Below, piece after piece: positions 52,849-63,700 of a stretch of 64,000 bases of DNA. Both the position numbers and the translations under genes were made by a program. The notes beneath the pieces were generated by a model. The model worked only from the letters and a program-made list of their open reading frames with translations. It made no database searches and was not told the DNA's origin. Numbering within the stretch: position 1 is the stretch's first letter; each line of letters begins with the position of its first letter. Origin of the DNA: Tiliqua scincoides (taxonomy: Eukaryota; Chordata; Lepidosauria; Squamata; Scincidae); the NCBI RefSeq assembly GCF_035046505.1, contig NC_089824.1, positions 221,968,596 to 222,032,595 on the forward strand. Reading direction: 5' to 3'.

Positions 52849-53540
52849 TGGTTTAGGTGTGGTAAGGTCACACCTGGAGTATTGTGTCCAGTTCTGGTCG
52901 CCGCATCTCAAAAAAGACATAGTGGAAATGGAAAAGGTGCAAAAGAGAGCGACTAAGATGATTACGGGGCTGGGGCACCTTCCTTATGAGGAAAGGCTAC
53001 GAATGAAAGGAACGTTTCCTTATGAGGAAACGTTTGGGCCTCTTCAGCCTAGAAAAGAGACGCCTGAGGGGGGACACGATTGAGACATACAAAATTATGC
53101 AGGGGATGGACAGAGTGGATAGGGAGATGCTCTTTACACTCTCACACAATACCAGAACCAGGGGACATCCACTAAAATTGAGTGTTGGGAGGGTTAGGAC
53201 AGACAAAAGAAAATATTTCTTTACTCAGAATGTGGTTGGTCTGTGGAACTCCTTGCCACAGGATGTGGTGATGGCGTCTGGCCTGGACACCTTTGAAAGG
53301 GGATTGGACAAGTTTCTGGAGGAAAAATCTATTATGGGTTACAAGCCATGATGTGTATGTGCAACCTCCTGATTTTAGAAATGGGCTATGTCAGAATGCC
53401 AGATGCAAGGGAGGGCACCAGAATGAGGTATCTGGTGTGCTCCCTGGGGCATTTGGTGGGCCGCTGTGAGATACAGGAAGCTGGACTAGATGGGCCTCTG
53501 GCCTGATTAGTGAGGCTGTTCTTATGTTCTTATGTTTAAA
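52849..53540 (+). mobile_element. CR1 LINE 3' end, young
   Basis: Begins near GTGTGGTAAGGTCACACCTG and encodes EYCVQFWSPHLKKDIVEMEK onward, with a short local duplication of TTATGAGGAAA before the LGLFSLEKRRLRGD block that shifts the frame. 3' UTR and CTTATGTTCTTATG tail complete. Confidence 0.9.
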
Positions 53541-53544
53541 ACAA

Positions 53545-54223
53545 ACCAGAATTGGTCATTGCATCTGTGCAAACCCAACACATCTCAGCTTGTTCTAACC
53601 ATAGATAATAAACAAGGCAGAATATGAGTTTTGCCAGTTAGGGACACAGAGACAAATCCTGGCTTGTTCTAGACCAAGAACTGGAGTTGAAAATGTTTTT
53701 CAGCATAGTCTTGCAGGGATGGGAATGGGGTCACCTGATGAATGTTTCCACATACAAGGTTCAGAACATAAAAGTGGGGGCAAGCTCAGCTGGGAATGTC
53801 TCTCCACTGATCCCAGTGCCAACTTTTCATGTTCCTGTTTGGCATCTGTATAGCTCATCTGGGGGCACTTGAAGCATCCTGGAGAAAGGTAGTGCCATCA
53901 TCGGAACATGCCTTTAAAAGCACCCCTGGGGTCTCCAAGCCTCCTCCAATCAATTGACATGGATGTGAGAGGTCGACATTCAGCGGCTGCAGGAGAGGTG
54001 GAGTAAGAGCGGAACTGAAGTCAATGCCCATGACCTCATCTAACGGCTCTCAGGCTGATGAGGCGATTAATGTGTGAGCATTAATGTGCATTTCAGGCTC
54101 CATGTGGCAATTAGTGGGAATGAATAATTGAGCACTTTTCATAGGTTGACTTTTGAATACAAAAGCCTGGGGCTCTCCTGCTGGATGTGGGGGGGGGGGG
54201 GGGAAAGCGGGTGCCTCCAGAGT
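53545..54223. other. No gene seen; poly-G tract at its end
   Basis: Non-coding, with a run of about 14 G at 54190. Confidence 0.4.
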
Positions 54224-54233
54224 TGTTTGCATG

Positions 54234-54790
54234 TTAGTTGGCAACCTTCAGTCTCGAAAGACTCTGGTATCGCGCTCTGAAAGGTGGTTCTGGCACAGCG
54301 TCTAGTGTGGCTGAAAAGGCCGATTCGGGAGTGACGATCCCTTCCACACTGGGAGCAAGTGCAGTCTGTCTCTGGCTTGTCTCCCTGGCTATGGGCCTTC
54401 CTTCTTTGCCTCTTAGCCTCAGACTGTTGGCCAAGTGTCTCTTCAAACTGGGAAAGGCCATGCTGCACAGCCTGCCTCCAAGCGGGCCGCTCAGAGGCCA
54501 GGGTTTCCCACTTGTTGAGGTCCACTCCTAAGGCCTTCAGATGCCTCTTGCAGATGTCCTTGTATCGCAGCTGTGGTCTACCTGTAGGGCGCTTTCCTTG
54601 CACGAGTTCTCCATAGAGGAGATCCTTTGGGATCCGGCCATCATCCATTCTCACGACATGACCGAGCCAACGCAGGCGTCTCTGTTTCAGCAGTGCATAC
54701 ATGCTAGGGATTCCAGCACGTTCCAGGACTGTGTTGTTAGGAACTTTGTCCTGCCAGGTGATGCCGAGAATACGTCGGAGGCAAACTGAA
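54234..54790 (-). mobile_element. RLRWLGH LINE 3' fragment, exact 10-bp duplication
   Basis: The best-preserved coding part of the family here: a minus frame of 234 codons (54843-54139, extending past both ends) with RRILGITWQDKVPNNT, RLRWLGHVVRMDDGRIPKDL, GKRPTGRPQLRYKDICKR and CSQCGRDRHSRIGLFSHTRR. TGTTTGCATG flanks it exactly (54224-54233, 54791-54800). Confidence 0.93.
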
Positions 54791-55020
54791 TGTTTGCATG
54801 ATAATTGCAAAAAGCTGGCCAAAAGGGGACAAAATTCTGCCACAGCTGGGAGATTAGCCCCAGCCTCTTTTAGGTGGTGCTTTCACGAATAGTGCGCAGT
54901 ATTTAATCCAGAACTGGCCAAGAGGAGTGAAGATGCACGTTCTGCACTAGGTTTAGTCCTTGACCAATTTGATCAATAAAACGTTATCAAACAACCAACA
55001 AGCATTGAAAGCCAGAATCA

Positions 55021-55110
55021 GGTTGCAATCCTATACACACTTTCCTGGGAGCAAGCCCCACTGAACATGATGGGGCCTACTTCTGAGTAGACATGTATAG
55101 GATTGGGCTG
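55021..55110. mobile_element. Palindromic miniature P4, 90 bp, TCA duplication
   Basis: GGTTGCAATCCTATACACAC to GTATAGGATTGGGCTG, exactly 90 bp between direct copies of TCA (55018-55020, 55111-55113). Confidence 0.88.
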
Positions 55111-55114
55111 TCAT

Positions 55115-55895
55115 TTATTAGAATAGTAACAAAGGATCAAAGTGATGACCAAGATCCGAAGCCTTCCCAGGAGCTTCAGAGAGCAGCATGTCTGATCCCC
55201 TGCAGCCTCTCTTCCCCCACCGAAAACCTAATGGATGTGCCAGTGCTTGACCTCTCTTGCCACTGTACAGTTTCCCCCCCCCCCCTCTTGCTTCCTCTTC
55301 TGAACCCTGGATTTCTGTTCATCTTGAGAGATGCTTGCAGTGGATCACTGCAGCATGTGGAGAGTGGGAGAAGCTCAGCTATGTGGGTTATTTAGTGGGG
55401 AGGGGAAGGGAGCTGTAGAGCCACAGGTCCCTGCTTCTAAATGAAGGGGTATGTGAGCATCTCACTCTTGGAGAGCTGGGAAGCAAAAGGACCTTGACGA
55501 CGTGTGTCCTGTCCCGTCCCGTCCCCCCCACATTGCTGTTGACACCACAACATGATGCATAGGTTGGCTTCTCTTTTCATGAGGACTTTTCCTGGTTGAT
55601 GGAATCACAATATTGAGCTGTGGTCAATTAATAGGTGGTTAATGGACAATAATTGATTGACGTCCAACTTGTATCTCAAAGCTTAGTATATGCATTGCTT
55701 GCATTTATTGCTGAACCACAGCGGAAGAGAAGCCAGTCCTGGATGTACTTCTACCACCCCCAACCCCGTTCTCTTCTCGCTTTCTCAACTCAGAGAGGAG
55801 CAGAGATTGGCATATCACCAGGTTTGGGGGGGCAGGATTTGACCCAATCCAAGGATGCCAGTTGCCTCAGGTGCCAAGAAGTCTTGGGCCAGACT
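55115..55895. other. No gene seen
   Basis: Non-coding, with a short GTCCC repeat at 55512-55527. Confidence 0.4.
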
Positions 55896-55899
55896 TGCT

Positions 55900-55979
55900 C
55901 TCTCACAATCTAACCTACCTTGCACGGTTGTCATGAGGCTACACCGAGGCAGGGAAAATTATGGATATGGTTGTGGGCT
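55900..55979 (+). mobile_element. Sauria-type SINE fragment
   Basis: CAATCTAACCTACCTTGCAC, GGTTGTCATGAGGCTACACC and the ATTATGGATATGG tail region. The LINE at 55989 begins just after it. Confidence 0.5.
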
Positions 55980-55988
55980 CTATAAATT

Positions 55989-56300
55989 GTAGGCAACCTT
56001 CAGTCTCGAAAGACTCTGGTATCGCGCTCTGAATGGTGGTTCTGGAACAGCATCTAGTGTGGCTGAAAAGGCCAATTCGGGAGTGACAATCCCTTCCACA
56101 CTGGGAGCAAGTGCGGTCTGTCCCTGGTCTGTCTCCCTGGCTATGGGCCTTCCTTCTTTGCCTCTTAGCCTCAGTCTGTTGGCCAAGTGTCTCGTCAAAC
56201 TGGGAAAGGCCATGCTGCACAGCCTGCCTCCAAGCGGGCTGCTCAGAGGCCAGGGTTTCCCACCTGTTGAGGTCCACTCCTAAGGCCTTCAGATCCCTCT
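55989..56300 (-). mobile_element. RLRWLGH LINE 3' fragment, exact 9-bp duplication
   Basis: 3' hairpin end at the left, zinc-knuckle CSQCGRDCHSRIGLFSHTR and the SERPAWRQ-like block in the minus frame. Flanked by CTATAAATT (55980-55988 and 56301-56309). Confidence 0.92.
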
Positions 56301-56309
56301 CTATAAATT

Positions 56310-56768
56310 AAAAGGCAACAAATTCAGTGGCACCTTAGAGGGGGCCAGATTCACAGATGGAAGTTCATTCTCAAATGGTGACATGTACATGTGAATGAAT
56401 TGTTTCAGATCAAACCCCCTAGATTTGGGTGGTGTCACCTGGAACATAATGCTTTCAGTGGAGTCAGATTAGACATTCAGCTGCAAGTGCTCAAGAGTTG
56501 CACAATCAAGTATTAAAGCCAAGAAGTGTGTGCACACAAGGGGAAGTGGCTTGAAATGCCTCACTTATGTCCATCATCTGAGATACACTAGAGAACCAGC
56601 AGTGGTTGGGTGGCATCTTGGTGATGGTTCTCTACTGCTATTGAGACCTTTAAAAACATTTCTTCAAGAGGGCTCATAAAAGTGCACCCCTCATATTTTT
56701 CAAAGGTAGTGGGACCAGCAGCCTCAGATTGAGACTCAGATGACAGACTGCTGAATTGTGCAGGTAGA
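56310..56768. other. No gene seen
   Basis: Non-coding. Confidence 0.4.
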
Positions 56769-56770
56769 GT

Positions 56771-57074
56771 CAGTGGCATAGCTAGAGGAGATGCAGAACA
56801 CTAAGTGTTGCAGGAAGCCTCACTGCAGCATGCAAACCGCCCTTCTACCACCCCTTTGGAGGCAATCCTGGCAGTGGGAGCCAAACTGAGGCATTTGCTC
56901 CAAAGGGGAGGGACCATTTGCCAGAGAAGATCCAGAGAAGAGGTGAGTGCCTCCATTTTGCTCCCACTGCCCAGAATGGCTCTAGGGAGGGGAGGGGAGG
57001 GGAGGGGATGCTTGTATGCTGCAGTGAGGCTCTCTGCAAAACTTAGCAACCCCTCTACGGTAGCTACATCAGTG
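56771..57074. mobile_element. Palindromic miniature P1, long copy
   Basis: CAGTGGCATAGCTAGAGGAG to GGTAGCTACATCAGTG. The centre holds CCAGAGAAGATCCAGAGAAG and a GGGGA tandem run, making it about 100 bp longer than other copies. Confidence 0.8.
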
Positions 57075-57077
57075 GGA

Positions 57078-58150
57078 AAGCATCTTCCTCATCCCTGAAG
57101 AGGAAGAAATTATCCACTAGAGGGAGCTCAAAAGTCACTGGAGGCTCTTGTATTCTGGTACGAAAGAAGTGGTAACACATAGGACTTGTGGGGTACTGGT
57201 TTCTACATATAAATTGATCTGGCTTTATTGCACTTTTGATTTTTGAATCTTTGGAGAGGAAAGGTTTGGAGTTGCACAGTTAAAGCCAGAGGCCTGTGAG
57301 CTGAGTATGTTAGTTCCTACTCAGGAGCTGCACATGGTGCATGTAGGAGCCAAAGAACTTTGAGCCACTAACTAACCAAAGTTCTAAGGAACCATAAGCC
57401 CTTTCCATGTCCTTTCCTGGCAGGCACCACGTTCTCCAGATCCTTGCCCAACTATTCCATCATTGCCCTGAAATATTCTTAGGTGTGGAATGCAAGGAGA
57501 GGAGAGGGGGTCTTGCTTCCATATGGCCGCTTGAGCACAGGCAGGCAAGCAGGTAGGCTGGGCCAGAGGGGTGCCCGTTCCAGGACGCGAATCACCAAAT
57601 ATCAGACTCCCTTCCGTGTCCTTGAAAGGGATGCTTCTGAGCAGCTGGGGTGTGACATACCACTAGACAACAACATAGACCAAAATGACACAATCCTGGA
57701 TATTCTATATGAATACCTGTAGTGGGCAGACTGGGATTTTGGACATGCTGTAGCAGCCACGGTCACACTGAACCATGTGCCAAGCTCCAAACTGCCCAGT
57801 ACATGTCAGTGTTTTACCACCACCCCCTTCTTTGGGCTCTTTTATCCCTACCTGTTTGGACCTTCCTCTGACAGATTTCTGTATGAGAATCAGAGACCTG
57901 GGTAATTCCCACAGGCAATTAAAAGTGGGGGTCACATACCCTATCTTCCACATTTGTCCTGGTCTCTCACCCAAGTACTGGATGCACCAACTGGGGTCAT
58001 CTCCCTGCTTGGCTAGGTGTGGACCAAGATCTTGGACAGGTCACAGATCACCCTCCCCAGTCTTTTAGGGCCAAGATGCTAATAACACAGGGCTACAAAA
58101 TTGAGGGTCAGAAAAGTTTTTCCCAAACTTTTTGGTGGTTTGATATGAAT
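57078..58150. other. No gene seen
   Basis: Non-coding; the small open frame at 57483-57722 has no family resemblance. Confidence 0.4.
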
Positions 58151-58152
58151 TT

Positions 58153-58331
58153 GGGGTGCTGATTCCAAAAATGGCATCCGTTTTGCCCTATCACGTCTTA
58201 TCATGAGGAAGCCATGGTGTAGGCTTCCTCATGAGGAAGCTGCTTGAACCATTCACTAAAGAGGCTATGCCGTGTCTCCAAAACTAGACGTGATAGGGCA
58301 AAACGGATGCCATTTTTGGAATCAGCACCCC
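58153..58331. repeat. Perfect 46-bp inverted repeat with 87-bp spacer
   Basis: Arms 58153-58198 and 58286-58331 are exact reverse complements (46 of 46), starting GGGGTGCTGATTCC and ending GGAATCAGCACCCC. The spacer has its own palindrome CTTCCTCATGAGGAAG. No target duplication or known terminus was recognised. Confidence 0.9.
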
Positions 58332-58422
58332 AGATATACTCAGGAATTGGTGTAACGTTTAAGGAAGCAAAATGTGTGTTGGCCTGTGTAAGTTGACCTG
58401 ACAGACACTGTCATGGGTCTCA

Positions 58423-58512
58423 CAGCCCAATCCTATGAATGTCTACTCAGAAGTAAGTCCCATTAGAGTCAGTGGGGCTTACTTCCAGGTAAGTGTGGAT
58501 AGGATTGCAGCC
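58423..58512. mobile_element. P4 palindrome
   Basis: CAGCCCAATCCTATGAATGT to GTGTGGATAGGATTGCAGCC. 90 bp with the consensus ends, though the flanks do not match. Confidence 0.82.
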
Positions 58513-58860
58513 ACTGATTGCCTCTAACTGCCAAATATTCAGAGATGCCAAGAAGGTCCCTGTATTGGGTTCAAAAAGGATGCGCTTTTCCATTGCTTCA
58601 CAGTTTCCTCTGAAATAAGGGCTGCTCTCACCCCTGCCTGTACACATACACCTTCTGCCCCACGTCCCATTTAAAGCAGGCATCCTTCTCCTTCTCTTCA
58701 CATAATCAAAAACAGAATGATGCCTTTTCTGGCACTTACACATTTTTATTTAAATACATTTTTCTTTTCTTAAAAAAATGGTACCACAGGTTATTCCCCC
58801 AGGAATAAAAACCAAGAACTGCTCCACCTTTCGCATACCCACATTTCTCTTGTCACTGAT
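58513..58860. other. No gene seen
   Basis: Non-coding, with a T-rich stretch near 58745. Confidence 0.4.
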
Positions 58861-58864
58861 ATGG

Positions 58865-59000
58865 GGGGGGCGTAGCTGGCGGGGGAGCGGAGCGCCCAGT
58901 CCAGCAAGGAGGCTCAGCAGGGCGAGCAAGCGGCCCCTCCCTTTGGAGCCATTCCTGGCAGGGGGAGCAAAACGCCTCCGTTTTCTCTCACAATTGCAGT
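58865..59000. mobile_element. Palindromic miniature P1, left half
   Basis: GGGCGTAGCTGGCGGGGGAG, CGGCCCCTCCCTTTGGAGCC. The right half is absent. Confidence 0.6.
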
Positions 59001-60370
59001 CCTAATCAAGCCACGCTTCAAGTTCTTGATGAGGATTTGACTGCATCTGTGGCCACCCTTGCAAACTGGTTAAATAATCAACCCTGGCATGACGATTCAA
59101 AGCTAGAAAGGCCAAGAAAGCAGAACTGAAAGTGCCCACATTTCACAGTTGAGACAAGCAGAGACTTTGCGCTTCCAGGAGTAGAAGAGGCTTATCTGGG
59201 CCGCCTGGCATCAGGAGAAGCAGAGCTCTGGCACAGGAACTCTCGCTTTCCCTTTCTTTTTCTGTGAAGCTTTCCGTTTCCAGTTCTGTGGCTGGAACGG
59301 CTCTCGAGTCACAGACAGGAAGCCACGTCATGGGCACAGCTCAGCTGGGAAACAGCACCAGGCCCTGGTTTGTGAGGCAGGGCCCGAAACCCCACTCTCA
59401 CCTGGGGCCAGCGGCTGCTCACTCTGTCACTTGCTTGGAAAGAAGGTGCGTCCATTACAGGAAGGCTGTTCCTGCTAAGGAGAGGAGTCTCAGCAGCAAG
59501 ACAGAAGGGCCAGGATGGCTGCAGATGGGGCGGCAAGATCATCAGCGCAGCACGTCTGTTATGATCACTCCCTTGAGAAGAGCTGTTTGGGCTGCGGAGA
59601 CACTGGGAAAGGGAGTCAGCAAACCCATCATTTTTGCTCCATGGGGGAAGGGCCGGTGATGTCTCTTGAGTGCTGTGAATTCCGGGAGAACCCAAGAAGG
59701 CTTCTGAAGCGCCCACATTCCCATAGACCACCACCGCTGGTTCATCAGGAAATAATCCGAGCACATCAACCGGTTTCCCTCTCCCTGCTGCAGAAGTGGG
59801 TCACGTTCAGACCAACCTTGGCCTGGTGCTTCGGTCATTCGAAAAGGGCAGCAGAGAGCAGGAATCACACCAAAGACAAAAAGGTTTGAGGAGCACCAGG
59901 AGCAATCTGCTCCTACAGGAACTGGTTGGGGGGTGTAATGCAGCTTCATTTTGCAAGGAAAGAAGGGGTGCTTAAAGACTTAAGGGATCCACTTTCCACT
60001 TGCTTTTAGAGGGCAGAGAGCAGACCAGTGTGGGTTGTAGGGAGGTGATGGTGGCGACAGGCTTGGGGTGAAGGACACCCTCTGGTCCCATGCAGTCTGC
60101 CACTGATGCTAATGGATGGGTTGTCACTGAGGTGCTGCTTCTCCCTTCATGGTCGGGCAGTAGTTGGACAAACTATGCAGACCAAAATGTTCCTTTCTGT
60201 GCAACGTTATAGTCCGTGCATATCCAGAGTCTACTGGACCCATTTGCTAATGCCTGTTCTGTTCCCCTTTCTGTTCTGTTCTCCTGCTATTTTTGCAGGA
60301 GGGTATCTCTCTAGTACATGTACCACTGGATGGGGAGAATCAAGCACTATTCGCTTCACTTTGCTTCCTC
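59001..60370. other. No gene seen downstream of DUSP15
   Basis: Non-coding on both strands. GAAAGGGAAAGC on the minus strand at 59245-59256 fits an ISRE core but stands alone. Confidence 0.4.
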
Positions 60371-60373
60371 TTC

Positions 60374-60379
60374 TTTATT
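60374..60379 (-). promoter_or_regulatory. Candidate DUSP15 polyadenylation signal
   Basis: AATAAA on the minus strand, about 410 bases past the DUSP15 stop codon. Confidence 0.4.
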
Positions 60380-60791
60380 TCATTTTCCCCCTCTTGATTC
60401 TGTGTAGCGGTTACTGAAGTGTTCTTACTGGGCTGTCAAATTCCTCCCCCCCCCACCCCAATCTGTTTTGGAAAGCCTTTGACTGGCAGATGACTCAGCC
60501 CCCAATGGCGCAAGTGAGGGCATGATCCACTCTCTCTGGGCAAAGAATGAATCCAACAGGTCTCTTGAAAGTTCAGAGAGTGTCCTCCTGGAACAGTAAT
60601 TTTTACTTTGCAGGGGACAGGATCAGAGACAGAAGAGGCCTCCTCCCCCAGGCTTCAGTTCCTCCCTTGGCCGTGCAGAGCATCCAACAGCACATCTTTT
60701 CCTCTCCAAGAGCCAGGGACAGGGGCCTTCTTTTGGCCTGGGCCAGTCCAGTCTGGCTTGCTCTGTGCTTTCTCAGATACCCCTCGAAGCC

Positions 60792-61007
60792 TCATTTCAG
60801 ACACCCAGGCAGGCAGGAGAAGGTCTGCTTTACCCTCAGAAGGAAGGGGTCTGCCTGCTTGGGTCCCCTGCTCTTTGGCACCCGAGCCTGCCAAGTCCCT
60901 TCAGTCCTGGAGACGTCACGCCTCTTGCTGGCTGGAAGCAGGGCCCTCATCTCCTCCTCATCGTCAAAAGGGGCTGCGCCATACTTGCGCTCCAGTTGCC
61001 GGTGGAT
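60792..61007 (-). CDS. DUSP15: DUSP15 last coding exon
   Basis: Encodes 71 residues and a TGA. It starts IHRQLERKYGAAPFDDEEEM and continues RALLPASK, the match to RRQLEERFG..PFRDEEELRALLP of human DUSP15, then diverges and ends with LRVKQTFSCLPGCLK, matching the RVKQTFSCLPRCLS end of the human protein. The linker between is shorter than in human. Acceptor TGTCACTGACAG. DUSP15 (VHY) is a small, N-myristoylated dual-specificity phosphatase found at the plasma membrane; this exon is the tail after the catalytic domain. Confidence 0.92.
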   Translation of the reverse strand: MHRQLERKYGAAPFDDEEEMRALLPASKRRDVSRTEGTWQARVPKSRGPKQADPFLLRVKQTFSCLPGCLK

Positions 61008-61008
61008 C

Positions 61009-61205
61009 TGTCAGTGACACAAGAGGTGACTGTTAATAGGGCCTGTGACAGTCCTAGGCCTTACACAGATCCGTGGCCAACAAAAAGGGACATATGATAT
61101 ATTGTCTCACTTCTTTGATTTGTACAGTGGGAGTCCAAATCCCGGCAGTTTTAAGAAAAACAGATTCTGGTCCTCTTACACAGATAAGGTTGAACACAGT
61201 TGGGC
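61009..61205. other. DUSP15 intron, first part
   Basis: Intronic, no repeat recognised until the P2 element. Confidence 0.5.
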
Positions 61206-61211
61206 AATTCC

Positions 61212-61385
61212 AGGGACGTGCAGTGGGTGGGGAGGCAGGTGAGGCAGAGCCTCCCCACCGACGTCCTTTGAAAAGCACCGCCACTGTGGGAGGCACGCAA
61301 GCAGTCTCAAACCACACACATTGCGCAGCGCATTGCTTTTCAAAGGACTGTGCCTCACCTGCCTCCCCACCCACTGCACGTCCCT
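61212..61385. mobile_element. Palindromic miniature P2, exact 10-bp duplication
   Basis: AGGGACGTGCAGTGGGTGGG to CCCACCCACTGCACGTCCCT, perfect inverse ends. GGGCAATTCC lies on both sides (61202-61211 and 61386-61395). In a DUSP15 intron. Confidence 0.93.
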
Positions 61386-61395
61386 GGGCAATTCC

Positions 61396-62026
61396 TCATG
61401 TGACAGTTCTCTGCCTCAATGCAGTGCTTTCAAAGCAGTTCACATAAAGCATTTCACAAAGCATTTCATATTTCACATTAGCGGCCCTGGAAGTTCATGT
61501 TTGGGGTTTTTTGGGTGTGTCCTGGTCATTTTCACCCCACTGTAAAAGGGCAACTAATAAACTATAACTGGGCAACAAAGCCTATGTTATATATCCTAGG
61601 CCACTTATCCCAGACCTTACCCTAATCCTATCGTTGTGTTTTAAAAATAAAAAGTACATCTAATAAACAAAAAAAATCAACAAAACTATATTTGGACACA
61701 AATTTCAAGGACACAAAAAGAACAGATGCAAATTTCAATACCAGAACACATTTGACCAGGATGCCGCGGTCCTGACACTCACATAACATTATCCCAGCAA
61801 AGCCCACCTCACTAGCAGTTCTCAACTGCAAGCCAGAATGATGCTCTTTCTACATTCCCTGTTTGCAGATGAAAGAGGGCTGATGCTGAGCAATCAGGTA
61901 CCTGCCTGTGGCCATCTAGTGTACAGCTGAGGTGACATTTGCACCAGGGGCTTTGCAGAGCACATGGCCATTGTAAACAGCTTGAAGAACTTGGCTGATG
62001 TAGAAGGATATGGAGATTTCATAACC
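61396..62026. other. DUSP15 intron, no feature seen
   Basis: AT-rich intronic sequence; no exon or clear repeat. Confidence 0.4.
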
Positions 62027-62029
62027 TTA

Positions 62030-62105
62030 CAGCATGATCCCACGCATGTCTACCCATTGTGATCAGTGTGGCTAACTCCCAGGAAAGTGTCATAGGGTTG
62101 CAGCT
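62030..62105. mobile_element. P4 palindrome, 76 bp, TTA duplication
   Basis: CAGCATGATCCCACGCATG to CATAGGGTTGCAGCT, shortened inside. TTA lies on both sides (62027-62029 and 62106-62108). Confidence 0.7.
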
Positions 62106-62229
62106 TTAGATCTGATAATGAAGGGCAACTCCAACTCAGGCTCCCCACTTCCAGAGCATACAGGCATGACATTATCATATGAACATGCATGTCCTTGTGC
62201 ATGTCTACAGTTCAGACTTCCTCTTTATG

Positions 62230-62395
62230 TGTGTGTGGTGGGGTCCATGCATGGGTTTCGGGGGGGTGTCTGTGAAGAGGGAGCAAAAATGTTTTTTTTG
62301 TGTGTGAATGTGCTTATGTGCATTTTTCTGGGGAGGGGGCCCTTTCATCAGATTCTCAGAGGGGCCCGTGAGCCCAAAATGGTCAAGAACCACTG
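62230..62395 (-). mobile_element. hAT terminal fragment
   Basis: In reverse complement starts CAGTGGTTCTTGACCATTTT, then GGGCCCCTCTGAGAATCTGA, a terminus pattern common to hAT elements of vertebrates. The other end is lost. Confidence 0.6.
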
Positions 62396-62403
62396 CTTTA
62401 CAG

Positions 62404-62553
62404 CAGTACCAGCTATGGGGCAGGGGGTAGGGCACAGGAAGTATTGCAGTCACCGTAATGTGCCATGTAAGCTGCCCCTCCCACTTGCAATCAGAGCCAT
62501 TCTGGGCAGTGACAGCAGTGACATTACTTTCAGCCCACCCCCTCATAGCTACA
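62404..62553. mobile_element. Palindromic miniature P1 variant, decayed
   Basis: AGCTATGGGGCAGGGGG, GCCATGTAAGCTGCCCCTCC and AGAGCCATTCTGGGCAGTG match the copy at 9105; ends are worn. Confidence 0.5.
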
Positions 62554-63195
62554 TGGGGGGAAACAAGGCGACGTACAAATCCCAGGTGTCTACCCAGTGG
62601 CCGCCACTGATGGGGGCAGGGAAACTCAGCGGGTGATGATGTCACATCATGTGGTTTCTTACTTTCACCCCCTTACTGTAGTGAGGAGGGGGAAAGTTGC
62701 CCAGTATTGCCAGGACCATGCCTAGTTCCACCCCAAGTCTGGTCACTCATGTGCTGCAAATCTCTTTGAAGCGTGATCTTGTTTTGCATGGCCTGAAATC
62801 TGCTCTCTGCTTCTTGCCTCGAGCATCTTATCTGGGGGGGGGGGGTATAAGTTGCCCGGGAACCTCTGTTTGCCCCCAAGTATTCCCTAAGGCAATGGTT
62901 TTCAAACTTCTTACACTGGGACCCATTTTTTTAGAATGACAATCTGTCAGGACCCACCAGAAGTGATGTCGATAACCTGAAAGTGATGTCATGGCCGGAA
63001 GTGACATCATCAAGCAGGGAAATTTTTGACACCTCTATTTTTTTAACACTACCATATGACAAAATCAAATCAATTAAGTAAATACATTAAACATTTTCAA
63101 TAAGTATACGTTTAAACATTTATTTAAAATAAAGAACCTTCCTAACCCTTCCAAGCAGTTGCTGATCTGTTTAAAACAATTCCCCAAACATCCTA

Positions 63196-63240
63196 AAGAC
63201 TGAAATCCTATCTACACTTATCTGGGAGTAAGCTCCACTG
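63196..63240. mobile_element. P4 palindrome half
   Basis: GAAATCCTATCTACACTTAT, CTGGGAGTAAGCTCCACTGA; only one arm remains. Confidence 0.55.
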
Positions 63241-63360
63241 ACTATCCTTGTTAAAAGCGTATAAAAGCGTTTAAAAGCATACCTGTTAAAAGTACAGATC
63301 AGTAACATTTCCCCGAATGCAGTCACATACCACAGTAGCATCAAGTCTAAAGGTAGCAAC

Positions 63361-63508
63361 TGTTACCCTGCACATGCTGGATCTCGTCTGATCTCGTAAG
63401 CTAAGCAGGGTCAGGCCTGGTTAGTACTTGGATGGGAGACCGCTTGGGAATAGCAGGTGCTGTAGGCTTATACCACAGTCTTTCAAGACTGAAGGTTGCC
63501 AACCAATA
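63361..63508 (+). mobile_element. 5S rRNA-derived SINE, single unit
   Basis: GTTACCCTGCACATGCTGGA, GCTAAGCAGGGTCAGGCC, TTGGATGGGAGACCGCTTGG and the tail CACAGTCTTTCAAGACTGAA, GGTTGCCAACCAA. It lies within a hAT element in a DUSP15 intron. Confidence 0.92.
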
Positions 63509-63700
63509 TATTAAAAATAAAATACACATTGAAATGAATGGGGACCCACCTAGTGGGTCCTGATCCACAGTTTGAGAAACACTGCCTTAAGGAGTAGAGG
63601 GTACTCTGTGCAAAGTCCCTCTGGTTTTTTTGTTCCCCCCACATACTGGATTCATTACAGGCTGAGCTCTCCCCACCCGCAACAAGCCTCTGGTTCTCAC

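Larger units (their letters stand above)
62893..63584. mobile_element. hAT element hosting a 5S SINE
   Basis: CAATGGTTTTCAAACTTC on the left and CAGTTTGAGAAACACTG on the right; GGACCCA near both ends. Flanks CCCTAAGG (62885-62892) and CCTTAAGG (63585-63592) differ at one base. A 5S SINE and a P4 piece lie inside. Confidence 0.85.

Noticed and set aside
59245-59256. ISRE-like GAAAGGGAAAGC, minus strand
   Set aside because: A single match more than 10 kb from the IRF10 start and without supporting context; such a 10-base pattern is expected by chance.
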